The translations under genes and the position numbers were made by a program. The notes beneath the pieces are model-generated. The model worked only from the letters and a program-made list of their open reading frames with translations. It was not told where the DNA came from and did no database searches. 23,445 nt of DNA. Source: JAWLBR01 sp041687495. GTDB lineage: Bacteria; Bacillota; Limnochordia; DTU087; JAAYGB01. The stretch is taken from assembly GCA_041687495.1 (NCBI GenBank), contig JAWLBR010000046.1, forward strand, positions 1 to 23,445. Reading direction: 5' to 3'. Below, one piece after another: positions 7,851 to 15,417 of the stretch. Each line of letters opens with the position of its first letter. Positions within the stretch are counted from its first letter, which is position 1.

Positions 7851-9263
7851 ATGAGATTCTCACAGGTGAGCCTCTACTTATATCTTGTCTTGGCTTTGGT
7901 TCTGGCGTCCTCTATGACGGTTGCTGCAGCGAGCACAATAACGATCAAGATGGATGCACAAGCCCATACTCCAACAGATAACGCCGAGCCGACGAAAGAA
8001 AACCCCAACCCAATCAGGGCCATTCGCGATATCGCGGACGAATACGAGGCGTTGCATCCTGACGTGAACATCGAGTTCATCAAGGTTCCCGAAGCTCAAG
8101 GACGTGAGTCCTGGCTTCAGGCACGGATGATGGCCAAAGACGCTCCGGATGTGTTCTGGCTTAATTTCGACATGACCTGGAACAACTATCAGAAGGGCTG
8201 GTTTAAGGATCTAACCCCGTATCTAAAGCGTCCTAACCCTTACGTGGAAGGCAATGAACGGTGGGAGGACATGTTTGTTGAGGGAATTCTCGATGCTGTC
8301 CGGGCTCCTGACGGAAGGATCTATGACATTGCAGCGGACGGCGTCGGTGTTGGCGTCTATTACAACAAGAGCATATTTGCTGAAGTTGGTGCTAAGACGC
8401 CAAACACCTGGTCAGAGTTCACTGATGTCCAGAAGCGGATTCAAGAGGCAGGATACACCCCATTTGTGATTCAGGCGGGGCCCAATAACGTCTATATGCA
8501 TTGGGTGGATGGCATCGTTCAAAGTCAGTTAATCTATGATACATTTCATCAGTGGGACCGGGATGATAACGGGTTTGTTGACATCCCGGAGGTCTGCTTA
8601 GCTGTTGATGAGGGCGCATATCCAGACGTCGAACTAATGAAGGAAATGTGGCAGCTGATTAAGGATTGGAGCCAGTACTGGCCAAGAGGTTTCACTTCTG
8701 ACATTGATGTCCTCCAAACTTTTGCTGCCGGACAGGGAGCGATGATGCTTGAGGGTAGTTGGGCACTAGAAATGATTAAAGGACTTGAACCTGACTTCGA
8801 GGTTGGTGTCTTTCAATTGCCTGTGGTAACCAAGGACTTGATATCTGAGGCATCAGAGGTTCCCTCTCGGATATATGGCCCTTGGGGTCCGGGCCAATGG
8901 ATCATTCCCGGATACCTACCAGACGACAGGACAGAAATGGTAATTGATTGGCTCATGTTCCTTGCAAAGCCAGAGAATATCGCGAGACTAGCCAACGATC
9001 ATGGGGGAGCTATTCCCAACATCACCGCCGCCGCCGATGCGGTGTCGCCGGAACTAAGTGGCTTTATGGAGGACATACCAACTCAGGTAATTCAGGGCTT
9101 TACATCAGTAATTGATAATACCTTTGCTGACCGATATTACAGCACCATGCAGCTATACCTCAGTGGAACCATCAGCTTGGATCAGTTCATTGAGCAAAGT
9201 GTGCGGTACTACAAGGAAGGGGCACGACGGATGCTTCGGCAAAACCCCGACTGGAGGAAGTAA
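7851..9263 (+). CDS. ABC transporter extracellular sugar-binding protein (family 1)
   Basis: This is a 470-residue secreted solute-binding protein of a carbohydrate-uptake (CUT1-type) ABC importer. Residues 1-27 form a signal peptide (hydrophobic 8-22, AAA cleavage site near 27). There is no lipobox cysteine, which is unusual for a Gram-positive binding protein, so anchoring is unclear. Family patterns include DAPDVFWLNFD, GVYYNKSIFAEVGAKTPNTW, AAGQGAMMLEGSWALEMIKG and FLAKPENIARLANDHGGAIP. Residues 236-247 (DRDDNGFVDIPE) match an EF-hand calcium loop exactly at positions 1, 3, 5, 6, 9 and 12. The start ATG follows GGAAGGAG with 7 nt spacing. It is the first gene of the transporter operon. 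Context suggests arabinose-containing oligosaccharides as ligand, which is not shown by the sequence. Confidence 0.92.
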   Translation: MRFSQVSLYLYLVLALVLASSMTVAAASTITIKMDAQAHTPTDNAEPTKENPNPIRAIRDIADEYEALHPDVNIEFIKVPEAQGRESWLQARMMAKDAPDVFWLNFDMTWNNYQKGWFKDLTPYLKRPNPYVEGNERWEDMFVEGILDAVRAPDGRIYDIAADGVGVGVYYNKSIFAEVGAKTPNTWSEFTDVQKRIQEAGYTPFVIQAGPNNVYMHWVDGIVQSQLIYDTFHQWDRDDNGFVDIPEVCLAVDEGAYPDVELMKEMWQLIKDWSQYWPRGFTSDIDVLQTFAAGQGAMMLEGSWALEMIKGLEPDFEVGVFQLPVVTKDLISEASEVPSRIYGPWGPGQWIIPGYLPDDRTEMVIDWLMFLAKPENIARLANDHGGAIPNITAAADAVSPELSGFMEDIPTQVIQGFTSVIDNTFADRYYSTMQLYLSGTISLDQFIEQSVRYYKEGARRMLRQNPDWRK

Positions 9264-9288
9264 ATTCTCTTGGCAGTGGTTGGTAAAT

Positions 9289-9317
9289 GGCAGGAACTGG
9301 CTGACCTGGTTCCTGCC
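9289..9317 (+). promoter_or_regulatory. Intercistronic hairpin between binding-protein and permease genes
   Basis: A stem of 9 perfect base pairs (9289-9297 with 9309-9317), extendable by 3 pairs to a 5-base loop, lies in the 86-bp gap after the binding-protein gene. Such hairpins commonly protect the upstream mRNA or cause partial termination, so that binding protein is made in excess over permeases. Confidence 0.55.
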
Positions 9318-9349
9318 GTTCCCCCTTGCAGTGAAAGGATGGTCTCGAA

Positions 9350-10294
9350 GTGGATCTACCTACCAAGCGGTTGGCGCGTTATCAGACCTCCCAGAAAAGT
9401 CTATGGCAGAGGGCAGCCAGCCGCAAGACTGCGTATCTGTTTCTGCTCCCGACAATGCTGCTCCTACTCACTTTTAACTATTATCCCGCTTTGTCAGCCA
9501 TATACCATTCGTTTACAATGTGGAATGGTTTCACCGAGCCCACGTTTATCGGAATAGAGAACTATGTTGAGATCTTTACCGATCCAGTGATGAAAAAGGC
9601 TTCTTCAAACCTAATAGTGCTAGCTCTATGGAGAATGCTCATTACCCTCACAGTTCCGGTACTGGTAGCTGAACTGATCTTCTCGGTTAAGGGGAAGCTA
9701 TTGCAGCATTGGTACCGATTGCTCTTCGTAATTCCTCTAATCGTCCCCCGCCTAGTCACGTATCTGCTGTGGCAATTCATATATGAGCCGAATGTCGGAC
9801 TCCTCAACTCTTTCCTGGCCAGCGTTGGTCTGGAAAGCTGGCAACAGACTTGGCTTGGAGACCCCAAAATCGCGCTATATGCGTTTATGTTCATGGGATT
9901 TCCATGGGTTGATGGAGTTGCTGTTCTCATCTATCTGGCTGGGTTACAGGCAATACCGCGAGACATCTATGACGCAGCTCTGATCGATGGAACCAATGTG
10001 GTCAATCGGTTCTTTCGAATCGATCTTCCATTAATTATGGGTCAAGTCAAGCTGATGGTGATTCTCGCAATAATTGGCGTCTTACAGGGATTTGAAGGAC
10101 AACTGGTCCTAACTGATGGTGGGCCAGGATATGCTACCACCGTTCCCGGATTGGAAATGTACAAGCAAGCGATGGAGTACAACCGAATGGGGTTTGGTTC
10201 TGCCGTGGGCGTTGTATTGTTCACGATCATACTGACCCTAACACTTATCAACAATAAGTACCTCAAATCCGATGTGGAGTACTCGGGCACGTAG
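9350..10294 (+). CDS. Sugar ABC transporter permease, MalF/UgpA type
   Basis: This 314-residue inner-membrane protein has about six hydrophobic segments. A cytoplasmic N-tail is followed by TAYLFLLPTMLLLLTFNYYP, the usual first membrane helix of CUT1 permeases. The EAA loop that docks the ATPase is YDAALIDGTNVVNRFFRIDL (about 207-226), followed by PLI. LTDGGPGYAT before the last helices is also typical of MalF-like subunits. The start is a GTG with AAAGGA about 10 nt upstream. It follows the binding-protein gene after a hairpin and precedes the second permease by 41 bp. Confidence 0.93.
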   Translation: MDLPTKRLARYQTSQKSLWQRAASRKTAYLFLLPTMLLLLTFNYYPALSAIYHSFTMWNGFTEPTFIGIENYVEIFTDPVMKKASSNLIVLALWRMLITLTVPVLVAELIFSVKGKLLQHWYRLLFVIPLIVPRLVTYLLWQFIYEPNVGLLNSFLASVGLESWQQTWLGDPKIALYAFMFMGFPWVDGVAVLIYLAGLQAIPRDIYDAALIDGTNVVNRFFRIDLPLIMGQVKLMVILAIIGVLQGFEGQLVLTDGGPGYATTVPGLEMYKQAMEYNRMGFGSAVGVVLFTIILTLTLINNKYLKSDVEYSGT

Positions 10295-10335
10295 ACTTTG
10301 CCGCCTCGATTCGCACGGGGCTAGGAGGGTGTGAG

Positions 10336-11199
10336 ATGCTGCAGCTCATGAAAGCCTCAGCTGGAAATCGGTCCGTTCAAAGGCAGGAAAGGGTCGCAGG
10401 AGTGTTTGTTCACGGTACGCTACTGTTCGTGGGGATTTGCTCCTTCGTACCTTTTGTCATGATGATACTGCTCTCCTTTAAGGATATGCGGCAGTTTCAG
10501 TTGGAACGTTGGATCCTAAGCTTCCCTTTGCATTGGGAGAATTACGCTCGCGCATGGAGCGAAGTAGGGCGCTATCTGTTCAACAGTGTGGCTATTGGAT
10601 TGGTTACGGTGGCGGGTGTTTGTCTGTTCGGAACGTTGTCAGCCTATGCATTGGCTCGGTTCAAGTTTCCTGGTCGGGAGCTCCTTTACTTTGCCATTAT
10701 CGCCCTGCTAATGGTACCTGGTATCCTGACTTTAGTACCGACATTTGTGGTGATTCTCAAGCTTGGACTCATGAACAGCTGGTGGGGTCTCTGGGGTCCC
10801 TATATAGCCGGTGGACAGATAATGTACATTTTCATCATGCGGAGCTTCTTCGCGTCACTGCCTGAAGCACTTTTTGAGTCAGCGAGGATAGACGGGGCGA
10901 CAGAGCTGCACATTATGACGCACATTGCTCTGCCATTGTCTAAGTCGATGGTTGGCACCTTGGCGGTACTTAACCTGCTCAATAACTGGAATGAGTTTGT
11001 CTGGCCATTGATGGTAGTGACTGACCCGCAGCTAATGCCAATTACGGTTGGATTGTACTCCTTTAACCATCAGTTCTACACAGAGTATGGTCCTTTGTTT
11101 GCAGGTTATGTGATTGCATCAATTCCCTTGATCGTTTTATTTAGTTTCGCTAGCAACTTATTCGTTAGAGGGCTGACTTCGGGAGCCATTAAGATGTAG
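10336..11199 (+). CDS. Sugar ABC transporter permease, MalG/UgpE type
   Basis: This is the 287-residue second permease of the same importer, with about six membrane segments. It shows SFKDMRQF after the first helix, the central SAYALARFKFPGRELLYFAI, and the EAA motif EALFESARIDGATELHIMTH (about 177-196). NNWNEFVWPL near the end is characteristic of MalG-like subunits. The ATG at 10336 has AGGAGGG 6 nt upstream. No ATP-binding subunit follows, so the complex probably borrows a shared MsmX-like ATPase encoded elsewhere, as many Firmicutes sugar importers do. Confidence 0.94.
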   Translation: MLQLMKASAGNRSVQRQERVAGVFVHGTLLFVGICSFVPFVMMILLSFKDMRQFQLERWILSFPLHWENYARAWSEVGRYLFNSVAIGLVTVAGVCLFGTLSAYALARFKFPGRELLYFAIIALLMVPGILTLVPTFVVILKLGLMNSWWGLWGPYIAGGQIMYIFIMRSFFASLPEALFESARIDGATELHIMTHIALPLSKSMVGTLAVLNLLNNWNEFVWPLMVVTDPQLMPITVGLYSFNHQFYTEYGPLFAGYVIASIPLIVLFSFASNLFVRGLTSGAIKM

Positions 11200-11260
11200 C
11201 CCTTGGCTCGACAATGGTGGGTAGCATCTGGAAGAGGCAAGCGAGAGGAGAGAAGACCTT

Positions 11261-13282
11261 ATGGGTTGGTACGAAAACACGTATCGCAAATTGTTTTTTG
11301 ACTTTCATAGTCACAGTACTGCCGCGGGGCTTGCCAGTCGCTTTGACGCCGAGCGATGGGCAGAGCGAGTGCGAGATGCTGACGCACAAGCTGTCTCGGT
11401 GTTTACGAAAGGAGCCATGGGCTGGTCGTTCTATCGAAAGGGCCAGTATCGTTACGTGCATCCACACTTACCAAACGACCTGGACATGGTGGAGACTCAA
11501 ACCAATGCGCTCCATAGGCGAGGAATCAAGGCGATTGGCTATTATCACACTTTTAACAGCGAGCCTGTAGCGTATGATCATCCGGAATGGGTTCGTAAAG
11601 ATAGAAACGGCAAACCCAATGGCATTGAGATCTGTATGCTTAGCCCACTTGCTGAGGAGTGGATGCTCCCACAAATCGCGGAGATCACTCAGCTTTATGA
11701 TCTCGATGCGCTGTTTTTTGACGGAACCTATGCACATTCCCCATGTTACTGCGATGCTTGTCGACATCGATTCCTTGCCGACACTGGATTGCAGATTCCC
11801 GAGAGCGAGACCGATCCAGGTTGGAGAGTCTACGTTGCTTGGATGATGAAGGCCTTCAGAGAGTTGCGCCAGCGAATGTGTTGTCAGATCCACCAATATC
11901 GCCCAGACATGGTTGTGTCGTTTAACTGGGCTTATACCATGCGGCAGCCCGAGACGGTTCCCGCTGATGTGGGTAGCTTGATGGCTGACATTTTCCCACA
12001 GGATCAGGTTTTCAACGGCAGCTACCAAGCCCGACATTGGGTTACTACCGGAGTCCCATTCGATATTATGAATACGGCTTTCCTGCAGTGGTGGGGAGAT
12101 TGGGGTTGCAAACCAGCGCCCGCAATGCAGCAGGAGGTGGCGTCCGCATTAGCAAATGGTGGTCTAGCCTGGGTTGGCTACCAGATGGACCATCAGTTTG
12201 ATGTGCAGCCAGCGGTCATGGCCGAGTTGGCCAAAGTTATGAGCTTCATTAGGGAACGAGAACACCTGTATCAGAATGCTGAGCCAGTTTCTTGTATTGC
12301 AGTCTTGAATAGCACCAACAGTCACGAAACTACCGGTAAGGTTTGGCTGGACGAAAATGGCTTCTTGGGTTTGCATAGGATTTTGGTCGAAGGAGGCTTC
12401 TACCATCAATTTGTGGACGAGAATACCTTGCAGAAGCGATTGAGCGAATACCAAGCTGTCATTTTGCCCGATCAGATGCATGTATCGCCAAACCTGGTTC
12501 AATCTCTTGAACGCTGGGTGAACGAAGGCGGCGTTCTGATTGCCGAAGGACTTACCGGTACTCTTTCTGATAGATATGAACCAGCAATGGACTTGCAGCT
12601 GGCGGATCTGTTAGGAGTGCACCTGGAGGGTCAGCACAAAGAGACCCACGCGTACATCGTAGTCAACGATTCCAACATTAAGGCCAATACTCTAGATATG
12701 CCACACCTTGCCGAAGGAAGGATGATGTTCGCTCGACCGCGCAAAGAAGCACACGTATTAGCTGAACTTCATCTCCCGTATCTAAGGACAGACGGCGAAT
12801 ACTTGCTGCGCTGGTCTCCAGTTGGGAAAGACTCCGAGTATCCTGCCATAACTAAACGTGATGTGGGGCAAGGATGTGCCATATATATGGCTGGCCAGTT
12901 CTTCCGGGCCTTTCATGTCAAGCAGCAGTGGAACATCAAGAATATCATCGTTAATTTGCTTGAGAATGTGCTGCCCAAGAGGTTCGTAGAATGCCGGGCT
13001 GGTGAGTTGGTAGAAGTGGTCCCAACTCGGCAAAACGATGATTATGTTGTGCACTTGGTTAACTACCAGGGCCAGTACCCGATAGGTGGTGGGCGAAATG
13101 TTGCTACTGAGAGGATTCCTCCTGTCCGCAACATTTCTCTTAGGATCAGGTTAGGGTACGCACCATCTTCGGTTAGATGGGAACCGAGCGGCGTTAAGCT
13201 CAACTACACATACGCAGATGGTATAGTCGAGATCGAGATTCCAGAACTCCATATTCATGGGGCTGTAGTAATTAAGGCTTAG
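11261..13282 (+). CDS. Putative glycoside hydrolase: GHL6-like TIM barrel plus beta-galactosidase trimerisation-like domain
   Basis: This is a 673-residue cytoplasmic protein with no signal peptide. The first half (about 1-340) looks like a hypothetical glycosyl hydrolase (GHL6-type) barrel. FDFHSHSTAAGL begins the first strand, DAQAVSVFTKGAMGWSFY follows, and DALFFDGTYAHSP with D154 is a likely active-site strand. It is followed by a C162-x-C164-x2-C167 cluster (CYCDACRHRF) and VVSFNWAY. The middle (about 345-560) resembles the flavodoxin-like trimerisation domain of GH42 enzymes (QAVILPDQMHVSPNLVQSLE, WVNEGGVLIAEG). The C-terminal part is a small beta domain. The specific reaction is unknown. 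Its place between an importer and a GH51 arabinofuranosidase suggests it trims imported oligosaccharides. Start ATG has GAGAGGAG 10 nt upstream. It ends the transporter operon. Confidence 0.72.
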   Translation: MGWYENTYRKLFFDFHSHSTAAGLASRFDAERWAERVRDADAQAVSVFTKGAMGWSFYRKGQYRYVHPHLPNDLDMVETQTNALHRRGIKAIGYYHTFNSEPVAYDHPEWVRKDRNGKPNGIEICMLSPLAEEWMLPQIAEITQLYDLDALFFDGTYAHSPCYCDACRHRFLADTGLQIPESETDPGWRVYVAWMMKAFRELRQRMCCQIHQYRPDMVVSFNWAYTMRQPETVPADVGSLMADIFPQDQVFNGSYQARHWVTTGVPFDIMNTAFLQWWGDWGCKPAPAMQQEVASALANGGLAWVGYQMDHQFDVQPAVMAELAKVMSFIREREHLYQNAEPVSCIAVLNSTNSHETTGKVWLDENGFLGLHRILVEGGFYHQFVDENTLQKRLSEYQAVILPDQMHVSPNLVQSLERWVNEGGVLIAEGLTGTLSDRYEPAMDLQLADLLGVHLEGQHKETHAYIVVNDSNIKANTLDMPHLAEGRMMFARPRKEAHVLAELHLPYLRTDGEYLLRWSPVGKDSEYPAITKRDVGQGCAIYMAGQFFRAFHVKQQWNIKNIIVNLLENVLPKRFVECRAGELVEVVPTRQNDDYVVHLVNYQGQYPIGGGRNVATERIPPVRNISLRIRLGYAPSSVRWEPSGVKLNYTYADGIVEIEIPELHIHGAVVIKA

Positions 13283-13771
13283 GGCACAAATGGTGCAATG
13301 GAAACGGGCAGCTGCAAACGTTACTATCGGCAGCTGCCTCATCGGTTGGGCGCTAGAGTGCGCGTAGAGAGTTGGTTCTGGTGTCCAACTCCATGCCGTG
13401 AACAGCTCCAAGTAACGAAGTTGAGACGCGTAAACATACTTCATGCTCACCTCGAACCGCTTCTGGAAGCATCCGGCCAGAAAGCAGAACTCCCGAGCCT
13501 CCTTTCGGAAGATGTCCTGAGGCTTCTTTACAATCGAGCGGGTTGATTACCTAAACTAATCCTTGCGAGATACGGGAAAAGTAATCATCGATGGCCTTGC
13601 AGGAGTCGTTGCGGTTCCTACGTTATGGAATGCCTCGCATAAGGCCGGAAGATTGTGATAGCGGGAATTTGTGGCCCACAATGGAGAGTGTTCCGTAGGC
13701 AACAGAGGAGTTCTTGCCTAGTCAACGAAGAAAGCTCTCGGGAACAAATATGGGGAAGAGAGGTGCGTACT
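13283..13771. other. 489-bp non-coding stretch between the putative hydrolase and the arabinofuranosidase gene
   Basis: I see no supported gene here. A short frame at 13298-13546 has no ribosome binding site and no recognisable motif. The frame of the next gene is open back to 13655, but that part does not resemble the family. The stretch holds two hairpins (13307-13338 and 13369-13391) just after the preceding stop, and probably the promoter of the GH51 gene. Confidence 0.5.
13307..13338 (+). terminator. Hairpin after the putative hydrolase gene
   Basis: A perfect 9-bp stem (13307-13315 with 13330-13338, arm GGCAGCTGC) with a 14-base loop lies 24 bp after the stop codon. It has no T tract. 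A second 7-bp stem lies at 13369-13391. Together they may end or process the transporter operon mRNA. Confidence 0.4.
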
Positions 13772-15292
13772 ATGCCCGCAAAGAGAGCGCAACTAGTTCT
13801 GGACAGAGATTTCCGAGTTGGGGAAGTTGACAATCGGATCTACGGGTCGTTTATAGAGCATCTGGGCAGAGCTGTGTATGGGGGAATCTATGAACCAGGC
13901 CATCCAACGGCGGATGCACAGGGGTTTCGTGGTGACGTAATTGATCTGATTAAGAGACTGCAGGTTCCCATTGTTCGCTATCCCGGCGGTAATTTTGTCT
14001 CCGGATACAACTGGGAGGATGGCATCGGACAGCGGGAAAAACGTCCCCGGCGGTTGGAACTGGCTTGGAGAACCATTGAGACCAATGAAGTGGGCGTTAA
14101 CGAGTTTGCGGATTGGGCTAAAGCGGCCGATACTGAGGTGATGATGGCTGTCAACCTGGGAACCAAGGGTATGGATTCGGCGCGCAATCTAGTTGAATAC
14201 TGCAACCATCCCGGCGGTACATATTACAGTGATTTACGTCGATCCCACGGATATGACAAGCCCCATGGGATTAAGACGTGGTGCCTGGGCAATGAAATGG
14301 ATGGCCCGTGGCAGATCGGACACAAGACTGCCGCAGAGTATGGGAGAGTAGCCCTGGAGACGGCAAAGGTGATGAAGTGGGTAGACCCATCCATTGAGCT
14401 AGTTGCGTGCGGTAGCTCGAATCGCTCTATGCCCACCTTCCCGGAGTGGGAGGCTACTGTGCTTGACCACACTTATGATCTGGTGGATTACATTTCTCTG
14501 CATACCTATTACGGCAATCGTGACGACGACACGGAGAATTTCTTGGCTAGGTCTCTGGACATGGATGAGTTTATTAAGACGGTAATCGCCACTTGTGATT
14601 ACATCAAGGCCAAGAAACGCAGCAACAAGACGATTAACCTCTCTTTTGATGAGTGGAATGTTTGGTTCCACTCCAATGCAGCTGACAAAGAAATCGAGCC
14701 ATGGCAGATTGCACCACCTCAGCTAGAAGATTTGTACACAATGGAAGATGCCTTGGTAGTAGGGACCATGCTGATTACCCTGCTGAAGCATGCTGATAGG
14801 GTGAAAATGGCGTGCTTGGCCCAACTGGTGAATGTGATCGCCCCTATCATGACCAGAAGCGGCGGCGACGCCTGGGTGCAAACTATCTACTATCCTTATA
14901 TGCATGCGTCGGTATATGGCCGAGGATACGTGCTGAATCCGGTAGTCTCGTGTCCTGTATACGACACCAAGGACTTCACCGATGTACCGATACTAGATGT
15001 CACAGCCGTAGCCAATGAGGAGAAAGAAGAACTAACTGTGTTTGCTGTTAATCGTGACCTTGAGGATGTAGTTTGGCTTGACTGTGATGTTCGCAGCTAC
15101 AGTGGGTATGAAGTGGTTGAACATATCGTTCTAGAGCACTCAGATTTGAAGGCGGCTAACACTGAAGCCGCACCTGATACGGTTAAGCCGCATAGTAATG
15201 GAGACGCGAAATCTGAGGCTGGGCGAATCTGTGCTTCTTTACCGAAGGCATCCTGGAACGTGATTAGGCTTCAGAAAAAGTCGGGGCAGTAG
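13772..15292 (+). CDS. Alpha-L-arabinofuranosidase, GH51
   Basis: This 506-residue retaining exo-enzyme releases terminal alpha-L-arabinofuranosyl units from arabinan, arabinoxylan or their oligosaccharides. Family blocks are NRIYGSFIEHLGRAVYGGIY, IVRYPGGNFVSGYNWEDGIG, TWCLGNEMDGPWQIG with acid/base E175, DYISLHTYYGN, and LSFDEWNVWFHS with nucleophile E294. Both catalytic residues fall at the same numbers as in the well-studied Geobacillus stearothermophilus AbfA, which supports the ATG at 13772 (GAGAGG 9 nt upstream) rather than the longer frame from 13655. There is no signal peptide, so it acts in the cytosol on imported oligosaccharides. A beta-sandwich domain forms the C-terminus. Product arabinose would feed AraA (4438-5946). 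The gene is separated from the transporter operon by 489 bp and probably has its own promoter. Confidence 0.97.
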   Translation: MPAKRAQLVLDRDFRVGEVDNRIYGSFIEHLGRAVYGGIYEPGHPTADAQGFRGDVIDLIKRLQVPIVRYPGGNFVSGYNWEDGIGQREKRPRRLELAWRTIETNEVGVNEFADWAKAADTEVMMAVNLGTKGMDSARNLVEYCNHPGGTYYSDLRRSHGYDKPHGIKTWCLGNEMDGPWQIGHKTAAEYGRVALETAKVMKWVDPSIELVACGSSNRSMPTFPEWEATVLDHTYDLVDYISLHTYYGNRDDDTENFLARSLDMDEFIKTVIATCDYIKAKKRSNKTINLSFDEWNVWFHSNAADKEIEPWQIAPPQLEDLYTMEDALVVGTMLITLLKHADRVKMACLAQLVNVIAPIMTRSGGDAWVQTIYYPYMHASVYGRGYVLNPVVSCPVYDTKDFTDVPILDVTAVANEEKEELTVFAVNRDLEDVVWLDCDVRSYSGYEVVEHIVLEHSDLKAANTEAAPDTVKPHSNGDAKSEAGRICASLPKASWNVIRLQKKSGQ

Positions 15293-15352
15293 ACAATATC
15301 TGATCCGAAACCGCAGAACGTATAGGATCCGGCCGTTGCCGGGCAGAAAGTA

Positions 15353-15391
15353 AGGTCAGGTAGCCACCGGGAAATCGGCGGCACCTGACCT
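15353..15391. terminator. Long hairpin, bidirectional terminator between convergent genes
   Basis: A 9-bp perfect outer stem (15353-15361 with 15383-15391) encloses an inner near-complementary stem (GCCACCG with CGGCGGC). It sits between the GH51 stop and the opposing AIM24-family stop. On the minus strand it is followed by a T-rich stretch (TTACTTTCT), so it is likely to terminate the AIM24-family gene in particular. Confidence 0.65.
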
Positions 15392-15417
15392 GATTATTCG
15401 GGAGCGTGTCCTAATCC

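Noticed and set aside
13298..13546. 82-codon frame in the long gap
   Set aside because: It has no ribosome binding site, no motif and Arg/Cys-rich composition typical of chance frames, and it contains both arms of a hairpin.
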